Source: Pyropia yezoensis (taxonomy: Eukaryota > Rhodophyta > Bangiophyceae > Bangiales > Bangiaceae). From it: 64,000 nt of DNA. Each line of letters starts with the position of its first letter. Positions within the stretch are counted from its first letter, which is position 1. The position numbers were made by a program, and so were the translations under genes. This document shows positions 1 to 11,084 of the stretch, one piece after another. The notes under the pieces are model-generated. The model saw nothing but the letters and a program-made list of their open reading frames with translations, searched no databases and was not told the origin of the DNA. The stretch is from contig CM020619.1 in the NCBI GenBank assembly GCA_009829735.1, forward strand, positions 9,600,375 through 9,664,374, in the 5' to 3' direction.

Positions 1-599
1 CGGTCGAAACCGACGGGTGCAGAAGTGAACAGCACGCACCAGGGGGAGTGGGGACATCATGTGGGGCCATGGCGGCGGACCCGACGTTCACCCGGTAGGA
101 TGCCACGGTGCTCGGCGGACGTCACGATGTCTGATCTGACGGGGAGAGGGAAGGCGCCGCGTGTGACGCTCTGATGTCCGGATCTGAACGTGGGCTAAAG
201 CAGGAGCGGGTGGGGCCGTTTGATTTGCGCTCCGGATCAGACCGATTCCCGAAAGAGTGTGAATTTTACATGCAAGGGCAAGAGCCCCTGAAAGTTGCAT
301 TCGCGCTCGGGGTAATTGCCGAAGCACTCTGAGGTAACGCCTTTTTTTGAATGGAAAAAAAGGCCCGCATTATGGGGCATTTTTTGGGTCTATGAGAAGG
401 ACAGTGCCGTATGGTACGTTGCACAAAAAAGATACATCGAGCATTATTTTCTTTCTTCTCCGGCGTTGTTCGGGCCACACCCCTCGGCCAATCAGGTGCC
501 TCGGGAATTTGCCCCGGTGCAATGGACTGGTCCTGCTTGATGGCGGGCTCCTTTCGGGTGTGGTGTGCACGCTCATTAGTCAGGCTTTTGGGAAAGTGT

Positions 600-1090
600 G
601 CAGGGTTTTGACGGCCGCCGCGGTGGCCACGCCAGGGGTGTCGCCGGTGCTGCGGTCGGCGTCGGCGACGGCGGCGACGGTGGCGACGGTGGCGACGGGG
701 GTGGCAGTGACGGCGGCGGCGTCGGTGGCGACGGCCGTGGCGGTGGCGACGGTAGCGCCTGGGGCGGCGGTGGCGACGCGGGCGGGGGCGACGGCGGCCG
801 GTGGCGACGGCCGTGGCGACGCGGTGGCGGGGGCGACGGCCGTGGCGGTGGCGACGGCGGTGGCGACGCGGTGGTGGGGGCGACGGCCGTGGCGGAGGCG
901 ACGGCGGTGGCGACTGGGGTGGCGGTGGCGACGGGGTGGCGGGGGCGACGGCGGCGGCGGCGGCGTCGGTGGCGACGGCCGTGGTGGTGGCGACGGCGGT
1001 GGCGACGGGCGTGGTGGTGGCGACGGGGGTGGCCGTGGCGACGGGTGTGGCCGTGGCGACGGGGTTATTCGTGGCGACGGGGGTGTTGGT
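600..1090. repeat. GC-rich minisatellite (GGTGGCGAC-type units)
   Basis: Dense variants of the 9-base word GTGGCGACG and its relatives repeat for almost 500 bases with GGC interruptions. All six frames are open for long stretches because of the repeat, so no protein is called. Confidence 0.85.
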
Positions 1091-2029
1091 AGCTTTGGCT
1101 GTGGAGTGGGGGGCTTGCGTTGGTGGCGGTGGAGACGGAGAGCTTTTTCTGACGGTGGGGTCGGCCACGTGATTGGGAGAGGGGGGGAGAGGTTGGCAGT
1201 ATGCGGGGGGGGGGAGTCGTGGGCGGTGTGATTTATGTGACGGGATGGGAAGCGTAGGTGGTGGCGGTGTTGCTGGTGGGGTTGTTAGGGGCGGTGATGC
1301 CGCCAGCGCTGGGTGAATCGCCGGCGTCGGCACGATCGTTTTTTTATAGTAAAGGAGGGCGGTCATGGGTGCCTTGTCGACGATGTCATAGCCAGGCAAG
1401 GTATCCCAGAATGTCTCGTGCAGGAAATCGGTGGCGGGAGTGCGGGGCGCGGCGGAGCAACGCACAATGCATGCAGACTACCCCCTCTCTCGCACCCCCG
1501 CGCAAAAGAGAACAGGCGCTTCTTTTCCCTATTTTCTTTTGCAGCCCGGCCCTAGACCACAAGAGCCATGCAGACCGTCGCGTTCCGCTTTTTTTTTTTT
1601 TCCCTCCCGTCTGCCTCCCATTATCATCCCCCTCCCCCCGCCTCGCCCACACGCCCGGGGTGCGTTTTCCTCACCCTGGCACGCCCACCACAGCTCATCT
1701 AACGTTGAGGCTGGCGGCACCTTCTCCCTGGTTACCCCGTCCCCCCATCCCCCGAGCCACGTTGGATGCACCGAGGCTGGCACCACCTAAGTCGCCAACA
1801 ATGGACCTGTCGTGCCAGGCGGGAGGAAAGGGTGGAAGGGGTTGCTTGGCACTGGCTGGCGGGAGGGGCAGGACGATGAGAGGGAACCAGAAGGCGAGAG
1901 AGGCGCTCTCCGCTTCCTCATCGGGGACCGTCGGGGCGCACGCTAACGGTCTCGAAGCATGACTAACGCATGAGCACCAGTCTTGCTCATCGACCAATCA
2001 CACGAGCGCATTGGTTGGAACTATTTCCT

Positions 2030-2064
2030 CTCGCGAGACCATTTTATACACGAGGTCTCGCGAG
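2030..2064. repeat. Hairpin with 11-bp perfect arms
   Basis: CTCGCGAGACC and its exact reverse complement flank a 13-base AT-rich loop containing TTTATAC. The arms are themselves partly palindromic. It lies inside the long R1 copy. Confidence 0.8.
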
Positions 2065-2711
2065 CGAAAAAAGAATCTGAAAAAAGTGCCCTCCAGCTGT
2101 CCCCGCGAAGCTCCCCTATCTCGACTACCCCCCTTCCAAGCCTCAGTTAGCACATGGGCCCGAATCAGCCCCCGAGCAGTGCAAATCAATGCGAAAAGAA
2201 AGGCCCCATTTCAGGTTCGTCAGCATCTGGTCCACTCAGGGTGTCCCTCAGAGCGGTACACAAACCAGGAGACCCAAGGACCTCATTAGTTCGCAAGGAC
2301 CTCTTTGATCCTTCTGTCAGCATAGCGGCCGTGGACCCCGTCACGGCCGATGTCCTGCCCGGGCCCGAGCAGAGAAAAACCTCGATGTATCTTTTTTTTG
2401 CAACGGACCATACCTCTTTGTTCTCTTGTTCCTTCTTTTGTGCTCTTGCTCCTTTTTTTCTGGTCGTATATAGACGTATATGTTTTCTCTCGTCCAACCA
2501 GGAAGCCGTGTCGGGAGAGAAGTGGCCCGAACGTGGCACGTGTTGGATGTAATGCAATATTCGCTCTGAACCCTAGTGTCCGCCCTTAACTGGGGGTGGT
2601 CCCCCGACCCCCCGTTCCCTCCGCCCACCCACCAACCGCCACCACTCCCCCTCTTCCACGGCGTGCCGCTGCTAGCCGCTTGGTGGTGGTGGGCAATCTC
2701 CCCCACTGGTA

Positions 2712-2812
2712 TCGGGGGGGGGAGGGGTATGCGGGGGAGGGGGGGGGGAGGGGTATGCGGGGGAGGGGGGGGGGAGGGGTATGCGGGGGAGGGGGGGGGG
2801 GAGGAGGAGGGG
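2712..2812 (+). repeat. G-rich tandem repeat, about 30-bp unit
   Basis: Three to four copies of a unit built around GGGGTATGCGGGGGAGG follow one another. G-runs of this length are prone to sequencing-length error. Confidence 0.8.
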
Positions 2813-2819
2813 TGGCCCC

Positions 2820-3717
2820 GCAGAGCGACCCGCGTTGCACTGACGTTTTGTGTGTGGCTCTCTTTTTTTTTCCGTCTCTTTTTTCCATCGCTGGGATGGT
2901 GGAGTAGGAGAGGGGGGGGGGTGGGGGGAGGAGGGTGCCTAATTGCGTGGGGGCGTGGCGTGTCCCATCGTCCCGGTTTGGGGCACTTGCGTTTCCGTGT
3001 GCAGGGGGAGGAGGCCGGCGGGGGAGGGGGAGGGGGGTGGGGCGGGGGAGGCCGGGGGGGGGGGGTCGGAGGGAGGAGGGTCCGCGACGGCTGCTGACCC
3101 CGCCCGCGTCCTCGTTCCTGCGGGGCGGGGAGACAGAAAATGGGCAAGGGCGTTGGCCAGGGGGAGGGGGGTGGTGCCCCGCCGGGGGCTGTGGGAGCCC
3201 GCCCTGCCCCCGACGTGCCGCCCCGCCGCCGTGCCCCGGCAGAGTGCTCGGCCGCCCAACGACGGCCGCCCGGACCGCATCGTCCACGTCCACCGTCTGC
3301 CGGCCGGTACGCGCGGGCCGCGCACGGGCGGCGTCAGCGTCTTCCTCCCGCTCTGGCTCGTCCCACCCGTCCCCCCCCCCCCCCCCCCTCCCCCCCCCCC
3401 CCCCTTCCCTCCCCCCCTGCTCCCCCCCCCCCCCCCCCCCCCCCCGCTGTCTTTTGGCCTTGTCCTCTACGCCCCGTGCGCAAAGCAGGCGAGCGTCGGG
3501 CGGTTTGTGCAGCCAGTGTGGGCGTGGTGTGTCGCTGCACGGGGAGAGGGGGGGGTGGGGTGGCCGAGCCGGGGGCGGAGGGCGTGTCCCCTGTGCGCCC
3601 GGCCGGCGGTGACACGCACGTACGGCGGCCGGGGTGCCGCGGTCGGCGCTTGCCCGGGGACCTGGCGGTGGCCGCCGCCCGACGGCCGTTGCGCGGGCGG
3701 GCGGCGGCGGCGGCTGC
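2820..3717. other. Low-complexity GC-rich stretch upstream of the C2 gene
   Basis: Long G and C homopolymers, including poly-C at 3368-3445, dominate. No convincing coding signal is visible. This is presumably 5' flank and untranslated leader of the gene starting at 3718. Confidence 0.5.
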
Positions 3718-5209
3718 ATGGCCGCCCACGCCAATGAGCCGGTGGGGTACTGTGTGGAGATTGCGATTGAGGCGTCGTCGTTGGCCAACATGGACCTGTT
3801 TAGGTACGTGCACAGCGGGAGAGGGGAGAGGAGGCGGGGGGGATGGAGAAGGGGTTGGGAGCAGGGGCTTTGATGGTGGGGGCAGGGGGGAGGGTGGGGG
3901 GGCGGTTGGCCAAAGGGCAGAGACGCTGGGTGAGGGGAGTGTGGGGGGGGGGTGGGGGGGTCTGCCGTGGCCCAGCGTTTCCGTGAGCCAGCCCCGTACG
4001 CCGTGTGGCAGCAGCGGCGGGTGGGGGGGGGGGGGCTTCTGCACTGGCTGCCTGCGGCAGTGGGGTGGCGGAAGGCGGCCCGTGGCTGGCGGTAGTCGCC
4101 AGCGTCAGGCCGCCGGAGCAGCCTTTGCTGCTGGTGCGCATTGGCCGCTGCTTGAGTACGTGCGTGGGGGGACACCCGTCTAACGCTCTGTCTATTTGCT
4201 CCGTGTTGCTCTCCCCTCCCCCCCTTCTCTCTTCGTGGTGGCGGTGGCGGTGGTGGTGACGGTGGCGGTGGCGGTGGCGGTGGGGTGGCTTTGTGGGGTG
4301 CTTGTGCGCGTGTCTGCTCGGCGACGCCGGCGGGGGGGGGGGGGGTGTCTGCGGGTATGACGGCTCGACTCGCCGCTCAGTCTGTCGGACCCGTTTGCCA
4401 TCCTGTCTGCGCCTGGCATCCCTGCCAGCGCACCCGAGGGGCGGGGCAAGTCCAACAGCATGATCCTCGGCCGCACCGAGACGCAGTGGGACGTCCTCAA
4501 CCCGTGCTTTGTCAAGTCGTTTGTGCTACAGCCCGACACGCCCAACGGGATGGTCCTCAATGTGTCCATCTACGACAGGGACTCCAAGTCGTCGGACCTG
4601 GACAAGCAGGACCTGATTGGCTTTGCCGACTGCACCATCCAAGATGTGATCGCGTCGGGTACGGAGGGCGTGACCCTCCGGTTGGACCCGCCAAAGGGCA
4701 AGGACAAGTCGGTGGGCAACGTCACCCTCATTGCGGACCTGTACGACGAGGCGGCGCCGTCGCATGAGCTCAAGTTCCACGTTGAGCGGTCGTCGTTTAA
4801 GAACATGAGCGCCCTCGGCCAGTTCCTCACCAAGCCCTACCTGGTCATCTACAGGCGCCGGTCGAACAACAAGTGGGCGCCCATCTTCCGGTCCAAGGCG
4901 ACCCGCCGGGAAGAGGACCCGGCCTACTCGCACGACCTGGTCACGTCCGCCACCATCCGCACATACAATGGGAGGGGGCGGTGTGAGGAGACGCCCCTCC
5001 GCATTGAGCTGCGGGCGCACAAGTCCAACACAGAGCACCGGCTGATTGGGGCCACCCAAATGTCCCTGGCCAGCCTTCGCCGGCAGACGGCGGGCAAGCG
5101 CCTGTCGCTGGGCCTGGGGGGGGAGGCCGTCGGCGAGATCATCTTCCGGTCGGTCGTGCTCGACATCAACGTCTCGTCGTTTGAGTTTGAGATAAACTTT
5201 GCGGCGTGA
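3718..5209 (+). CDS. Copine-like double-C2 domain protein (two exons)
   Basis: Exon 1 is 3718-3803 and exon 2 is 4381-5209, joined at GT/AG sites in phase 2, giving 304 residues. Splicing creates the C2 signature LFSLSDPFAIL from the two exons. C2A (about residues 10-150) keeps the calcium-binding pattern SDPF and YDRDSKSSDLD plus the copine-like TLNP equivalent VLNPCFV. C2B (about 155-304) has TKPYLV where SDPF is expected and lacks the second Asp cluster, so it probably does not bind calcium. Copines normally continue into a vWA/copine domain; here a stop follows directly after C2B. The likely role is calcium-dependent membrane association in the cytosol. The start is the first ATG of exon 1 (GCATGG context). 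Family assignment is firm; calling it a true copine is less so. Confidence 0.8.
3804..4380 (+). other. Intron of the double-C2 gene
   Basis: GTACGTG donor follows TTTAG and the acceptor is CCGCTCAG. The intron contains G-runs and a GGTGGC trinucleotide-type repeat near 4235-4290. Joining the flanks restores the conserved SDPF motif in frame, which is the main evidence. Confidence 0.8.
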
Positions 5210-6131
5210 CGGGGGGGGCGCGCTGCCCCCCCCCGACGCCCCTCCCTCCGCCTCCCCACCGCACTCGGCGATGTACGGGGCGGCTGCGCACATACCGTTT
5301 GGCACGTGGCACGCGCCCTTTGGTTGTTGAGGTGGTGGCATTGGAGGGGGCCTGCGCGTGGGGCGGCACGAACGCCGGGTGGGCCGGGAGCAGCGGCGGC
5401 GGCAGCGGCAGCGGCAGTTTGAACCGAGCCCCCTGGGGGAGGGGGTCCGCGGCAATAACAAGGTCCGTCGCTGGAGATGCTGGATGTGGGGGGCTGCGAG
5501 CGAGGCGGGTAGCGGAGGCGCGGCAGCGCGGGTAGGCCCATAAGCAATGTGCGGGGCTGCGGTCAACATACTCACCCAGACAAGGATGAAGCAAAAGAAA
5601 AGAGATCATCAGGGAAAGGCTGTTGTTAGCGCAGCGCGCATGGGCGCGTGTGGCATCCAAAGTACCAAAATAGGAAGGAGGGGGCAGGGTCTCAACGCAG
5701 GGTAGGCAGTGGGAGGCCAATGCCTCCCACCCCAAAAACATAGGCCACCGGCACCCCGCACTGTGCGGGGCGGCCAGCCATCGGGCGTCGATTGCCGTAC
5801 TCGACTCCGCCGCCGCGCGCAAGGGACCAAAGCGGGACGCCAAAACGCATCGGAGGAGCGAGGCAGGGAGCGGCCAAGCGCCGCCCCCACCTACGCGACC
5901 CCCCCGCAGTGCGATCGCCGTTCGTCCCCATCCCGTCTTTGAAGCCCCCAATGGCAGCAGTTGACCCACAGACGCCGTCGAGGAGGGAGCCCCCCCCACG
6001 CTCTGCCCCTCCACGCTGGCCAAGACCGCAGCGTGTGCCCACCGACGCGGGCCCGCCGCGTCGCGCGCACGCGGGAGGGGGGCGGTGGTGGTGGCCACGG
6101 CGGCAGCCGCGGCAGCGAGGCGACCGCCGCG
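5210..6131. other. Intergenic region between convergent genes
   Basis: This holds the 3' flanks of the C2 gene (+) and of the esterase gene (-). No conserved coding segment or repeat was recognised. Confidence 0.5.
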
Positions 6132-7394
6132 TCAGCCGTCGGGGTGGGGCGCGCCGAGCAGGCGGTCGAGCGCGCCGGGCGGAACCAACTCCCGCCAGTC
6201 GGGCGCAAAGCGGGGCAGCGAGGCCGCGTCCAGCGCGGGCAGGGCGGTCGCCACCACCGCCACCACCCGCCCATAGACGTACGTGTGGCCCGCGGCGCTC
6301 AGGTGGAGGCCATCGTCACCCAGTAGGTGCTCCTCTGCCGCCACGACCGTCGCGTCGTCGACCGCTTCGGGGGACAGCGGCGGCGACGGAGCGACCGCCA
6401 CCCCGCCATTCCTGACACCTACCACGGCGGCGGCGGCGGCGGCGCTGCTGCTGCTGCCCGCTGCCGACGCTGCCGCCGCCGCTTCGGCGGTGGCGGCCGC
6501 CACCCCCCGCGCACGCATTTCGCCAAACAGATCAACGTACGGCACGCGCAGGCGTTCGGCGACGCGGACCACAGCGCGGGCATAGGTGCGGGACAGCGTC
6601 ACCCCCCGGCCGTCCCCGTCGCCACGCCCGCGCGCGGCACACGCGGCAGCCCAGGCAGACCCCGAACACGGGGGCGGCCCAATGAGGAGCGGCGCTGCGC
6701 CCGCGCGGCGGACCGCCCCCACCAGCCGCGCGAGGTTGTCGACAAACTCAGCGAGCGGCACCGCCTGTGCGGCGCCGTCCGCAACCGCGTCGTTGGCGCC
6801 CACAAAGAGGGTCACCAGCCGCACGTTGGCAGTCGACAGGGCGCTCAGCAGCGGGGGGAGGAGTCGGAGGAGCCACCGCGAATTGTACCCATTGTAGCCG
6901 CGGACGAGCACGTCGGCGCGGCGGGCGTAGCGAGCGACCAGCGGGTGTGCCCAGCCAGCAGCGTCGGCGGCCGCGTCTTCGGTGAGGCTGTCACCAACCA
7001 GGACGAGCGTGGGCGGGCGCGCGGGGCCGGGGGGCAGGCCCGCGGGGGGCGGGGGCTGCCGGAGCGCCGCCACCGCAGCAGCCGCCGTCTGTGGCAGAGG
7101 CAGCAGCGGTGGAAGGGAGTCCTTGATGCGGGAAAAGGCGCCAAAGAGGGTGGTGGCCAGTGGGGGGGGCGAGGGGGGGCGGCCCGCACCGGCAATGGCG
7201 GCCGCCGCCCCCCCCGCGTCGCTTTCAATGCCGTCGACGGTTTCGGGCAGGGACGGGTCGTCCGAGAGGGAAAAGGCGCTGAGGGGGGCGCCGCCCCTGC
7301 CGCCCCCGCCGCCCCCGCTGGGGGGGGGAAGGGAGCGGGCACCCGCATAGGCGGCAGCGCCCGTGCCCCGCGGCGGGTTCTCGTCCGACATCAT
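6132..7394 (-). CDS. SGNH/GDSL esterase, isoamyl-acetate-hydrolysing (IAH1) type
   Basis: A 420-residue single-exon protein. Residues 1-125 are a Gly/Pro/Ala-rich leader. The SGNH core follows: block I GDSLTE with the nucleophile Ser136, block II RGYNGYNSRW (about 166-174), block III FVGANDA with Asn201, and block V DGLHLSAAGH with Asp361 and His364. The RGYxGYNxRW and GANDA spacing is characteristic of the IAH1 subgroup, which hydrolyses small esters. A low-complexity Ala/Ser insertion (AAAAASAAGSSSS) separates blocks III and V. The start is the first Met of MMSDENPP; the frame is open for 59 more codons upstream, but those residues are Pro-rich and look untranslated. Catalytic residues are intact. 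The substrate is inferred from the family only. Confidence 0.85.
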   Translation of the reverse strand: MMSDENPPRGTGAAAYAGARSLPPPSGGGGGGRGGAPLSAFSLSDDPSLPETVDGIESDAGGAAAAIAGAGRPPSPPPLATTLFGAFSRIKDSLPPLLPLPQTAAAAVAALRQPPPPAGLPPGPARPPTLVLVGDSLTEDAAADAAGWAHPLVARYARRADVLVRGYNGYNSRWLLRLLPPLLSALSTANVRLVTLFVGANDAVADGAAQAVPLAEFVDNLARLVGAVRRAGAAPLLIGPPPCSGSAWAAACAARGRGDGDGRGVTLSRTYARAVVRVAERLRVPYVDLFGEMRARGVAAATAEAAAAASAAGSSSSAAAAAAVVGVRNGGVAVAPSPPLSPEAVDDATVVAAEEHLLGDDGLHLSAAGHTYVYGRVVAVVATALPALDAASLPRFAPDWRELVPPGALDRLLGAPHPDG

Positions 7395-9346
7395 GGCGCA
7401 CACGGCGGGCAAAGGAAGGGGGGGAAGAGGGGAGAGTCGGGGTGCGTCAGCAGGGAGGGTGGGAGGTGGGGTGGTGGCGACCGGGGCGACGGCAGCAGCG
7501 GTCAACAAACGACAGAGGCGATGGTGGGGTCCGAGGCAATGGCGGGGCGGGATAGCCCCGCTCGGAGACACCGCGCCACCCCCGCGCGGTCCGCCGACGT
7601 CCGAGCACCGGTGCGCAGTGGTGACCCCTTGCCCTGGGCGTTCGCGGTAAGCGCCGGCAGTGCCGCAGGCGGCGAACAGTGGTGTTACCTACCACATAGG
7701 GCGTGTCCGCGCAACAGTGTCCAAACTTCCGTCGCCACCAGGTCAGGTCCTGCTGTCCCCGACTCTCCGTGCGGATTTTCATTGTCAAAAGTACTCATTA
7801 TTTTCGTGATATTCATCTTTTGCATTCCTGGACTGGCGTCATCCTTGTCCACCTACCAACCAAGTGGCAGCAGACAGCCCAGCACCCCAGTAATTTATCC
7901 GACGGGTCCGCCGAATACATGATACGCGAATTTATAATCTTTGGTCGAACGAATACTTTTCCTGCATTGCCGTGATGTAGAATGCAAAGCTAAGCCCATG
8001 TCGTGACTGGATAGATAGTAGGAAATTTGAATAAGCGACATCGTGCGGCAAACATACTGCGGGCACTTGCGTGAAAGTCTACCTCTACGCTGTGCCCCCT
8101 AAACCGTGGTCGCGGATTTCCCACTTCAGCGTTGTAACCTGCTTGCGTGTCGCCTTGCGCACCCTCCCACAGCGACCGCTGGCCCACATTTTGGGTCTAA
8201 AATTACGCAAGCGCTTGCACGCACGGGCAGGGGATCGCTGCGGGCAAGCGCTTTTATACCAGAAGATAGGTCGTGGCTGACGCTTCACATACATCTTGTC
8301 GGGGCATGTCGCAGTCGTCCTTTTCCGCTACGTGCAAGCCCTCGTAGAAGCGTGCAGAAATGTCGCTACAAGCACTTGCGCCGTTTGATCAAGCTTGAGC
8401 ACTCCTTTTTGTGGGACGTGGCCTGCACCGCCACTTGCTGCTCCCTGCGAGATATTGTAACTCGCAAAAGAGAACCGAGGCGTCGACGAGCATTCAGTGG
8501 ACTCAAGTCGCCAGCACGCTCGGGGAGTGAGGGGCGGGAGGCTGGCTCAGCGAGTTGTGATTGGGAGGGGGCGAGGAGGAAGGGATCAGAGCTCTGATGA
8601 GGGGCTTCCGGGGTCTCTCGTCGCCACGGCTTGACGAAGCTTGACCCGTACTTGCTATCAACCAGGACACTTCTGTTGCCATTACTGTTGCCATTACATG
8701 CGGAAACAAGGGGTGAACAGCTTCATGGCGAGCCGCTCATTGGACGACGGCCGCACAGAAATTCGACGCTGGGAGCGAGATACACTGCAAGTCTTTCCTT
8801 TTCTTTCGCTCTGAGCAAGATTTTGCGCAAAATCTGCGCTGGCGAGCAACATGGGGCTCTGTAGACGGAGGTGCGCACATGGCCGCGCAAGCGATTTTAC
8901 AAGAAAAGCAAGAGAGTCCGTCCGGCCTTGCGCGCGACGACGGTTTAGTGGGCACAGCGCTGGTCTTTCGTCGCAAGCGTCTGTTTGTTGTATTTTCCGG
9001 GAGGTCTTATTTGTTCTCTGCACATCCCCCCGCCCTTCCTGACCGCCGAGCGTGAATGGTGCTACTGTACGAAGAGCTGCGCGAGCCTTACAGCAGTGAC
9101 AACTGGAGCCGTCCAAGACAGGAAACGCACACATGCGCGCGATCAGAGAGTGACCGGCGACACAGTAGGTCAGTGCCACCCCATCGTCACAGAAGAAACA
9201 CAACGTCGATGCCCCTCAGCGCCCACATACCCGCCGTCACACCCCCTACACTACGCCACTCCCGCAGGTCTCGAGGAATCCTTACCATATTGCGCGAGCG
9301 TACATAATGTGGTGAATATCGTGCACAAACAGGCACGCTCCCTGCC
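7395..9346. other. Intergenic region, no gene recognised
   Basis: This region upstream of the esterase gene is less GC-rich than its surroundings after about 7.7 kb. Short open frames on both strands show no family signature. A small tandem (CTGTTGCCATTA twice, near 8672-8697) and one perfect palindrome are the only structure seen. Confidence 0.5.
8818..8835. repeat. Perfect 18-bp palindrome
   Basis: AGATTTTGCGCAAAATCT reads identically on both strands. It is isolated in intergenic DNA. Confidence 0.85.
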
Positions 9347-9625
9347 ATGGCGCGCAACTCTCCCCTCGGCAGCCTCGCCCTCATGCCATCAACGCGGCGC
9401 TGCGGGCCCACCCATCACCCCTCTCCGCCCCGCTCGACACCACCACCACCCCCCAGCCGCGCATCCCTAACCCCCTGGGCTAAACAGACCAGTCAGCTCC
9501 CCCCAGGCGCGGTCACGTCATCGAGCGTCGCCGCTGCCGCCGCTGCTGCAGCGGTTGCCGCTGGCGGCCCACTCCCAAAAAAAAGGTGTCTGAAGGCCCA
9601 AACACGGTTTTTCGGCTTCCGGAAG
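9347..9625 (+). CDS. Possible first exon of an unrecognised gene
   Basis: An open frame starts at CCATGGCG, a good eukaryotic start context. It encodes a Pro/Ala-rich stretch ending PLPKKRCLKAQTRFFGFRK, just before a donor-like AAG/GTAAAT. No downstream exon could be assigned and no family is recognised. The alanine run makes chance translation of low-complexity DNA quite possible. Confidence 0.25.
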
Positions 9626-10378
9626 GTAAATGGCTTTAGCCCCACTGCGCTGCTCGGTGCATGCTCCAGCGACTCTGCGAAAGGTGCTGCGAACGGGCCA
9701 CAATTGGTGTCGCAAGTGCAGGTGCCAGGCAAAGGCATGCGTCATGAATAGAACGATCGCAGATCGGCAGGTCACTCGCAATGACAGGGGTTCGTGTATG
9801 GGACGAAACTGGGAGATGTATTAATGGAGTGCTGATGACGTTTCGCTTTTCGTGTATTGTACATGTTTTGAAAATGACTATTATTAGTTGCATAGAGTTT
9901 GATCTTGGCTTTCTTGCGCACGTCGTGTTCCGAGGCCGTTCGTTGCGCTGTGAGCTTTTTTAATGTTCGTCAGGCAACACTCATCGACGTTACGTAGCAC
10001 TCCGTCCTCCTAATCCAGTTTGGAAACCTCGTGTGCCCGGCCCTGCCGTGGGCGATTGGAGCCTGGCCCCCATCGGCGTTGTCGACCTCGTGAGGGGGGT
10101 AGGTCGGTGGGTAGGGCCCACGCTCGTCTCGGTACACAGGGTCTTGGGCGCCCCGGTCACTGAAGCAGCTTTACTACTTACTCACCCATCGCGCGCGCGA
10201 CGTCGGGGAGGGAGAGGCAGGGGATCGTCGGGCCTGTTTCATGGCCTCGTCGACGCCACCGTAACCACGGCGGCCGGCGGCCTGAGGGGGCGACGGTCGG
10301 TGTGGCATCCGAGACGGGCTGCCTTCCTCTTTCCTTTCGAACCATCGCGGGCCAGGGTGGTGGCGGGGACCCCTTACA

Positions 10379-10657
10379 CCCAGTTAAGAGGGCCTGTTTG
10401 CGGTCATCTGGCTTTTTGCCCCCGTAAAGCAGAGTGAAGCACAGACGATAGAGGCAAAAAAAAAAGGTGCATAAAAAAGAAAAGCCCATAGCGCATCTGA
10501 TCGTGATTGGCACGGGTACTTCTTTCCAGTCAGCCTGGCCTCAGGGGCCTGTTTGTGTCTCTCTTGCGCGGACTTCCGCGTTCTCTCTGCGTGTTGCTCA
10601 CGGTATTCAACCAATGAGATGAGTGTATTTTCACCCAGGAAGCCGCTCTTGACTGGG
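10379..10657. mobile_element. Small TIR element (MITE-like)
   Basis: The 279-bp segment begins CCCAGTTAAGAG and ends CTCTTGACTGGG, so its 12-bp termini are inverted with one mismatch. No coding capacity. The termini match those of other repeats in the window (2583, 14715, 13133). No clear target duplication was found. Confidence 0.6.
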
Positions 10658-10704
10658 CGTGCTCTCTCGGCAAAACAGCCGCGGCGGGGGGCGGGGGGCA
10701 CACC

Positions 10705-11035
10705 CTGCTCAGGCAGCCTCTTTGCTGTCATCTCGCTCTGGTACCCCATGAAGCATCGTGAAGCAACGTGAAGCACGAACGATAGAGACAAATTAAAACA
10801 TGTATAATCAAGAGGAGCTCATATGACACGTGGTGGTGTAGGTCGCGACTGTTCTCCTCCGTGCAGCCTGGCTCCAGGTTCCCGGTTGTGTCTCTCTTGC
10901 ACGTCTCTCTGCTCTGTTTCTGGGTGTCGTAGGGAGTTGTCAGCGACTGAGATGCGCCCGATCCGACTGTTGGGTGTTTTTCAGCCAATGATATGCGTTC
11001 GGTCTGACCCAGAAGATCGCCGTTCAGTGGGCGTG
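10705..11035. repeat. Diverged second copy of the 10379-10657 element
   Basis: Several words occur in the same order as in the preceding element: CTGTCATCTCG.., GTGAAGCA..ACGATAGAG, CAGCCTGGC, GTGTCTCTCTTGC, CCAATGA and TTCAGTGGGCG. The two elements lie head to tail, giving a tandem of one family in which this copy is the more decayed. Confidence 0.55.
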
Positions 11036-11084
11036 GGGGGCGGGCGTGTGGCGCCCTCATTTGCGGCTGGTCTACGTGTTGTAG

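Larger units (their letters stand above)
267..2596 (+). repeat. Dispersed repeat R1, long copy
   Basis: The left 180 bases and the right 220 bases resemble the two halves of a 330-bp repeat at 14401-14728. The left half includes the words GAAAGTTGCAT and GCCGAAGCA. The right half ends GCTCTGAACCCT..CCCTTAACTGGGGG. The 1.9 kb between the halves is GC minisatellite and low-complexity DNA, so the short copy could be an internal deletion derivative. A segment near 411-445 recurs inverted at 2381-2415 (shared core GATGTATCTTTTTT). No coding capacity is credible; the open frames here are Arg/Pro/Gly-rich by-products of the repeats. Confidence 0.5.

Noticed and set aside
266..1465. Long open frames rich in Arg, Pro, Ala or Gly on both strands
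   Set aside because: They arise from GC-rich minisatellites that keep all frames open; no domain, no balanced composition.
2586..4183. Several overlapping frames of 300-500 codons around poly-G/poly-C tracts
   Set aside because: Composition follows the homopolymers, and the real first exon of the C2 gene lies inside in one frame only.
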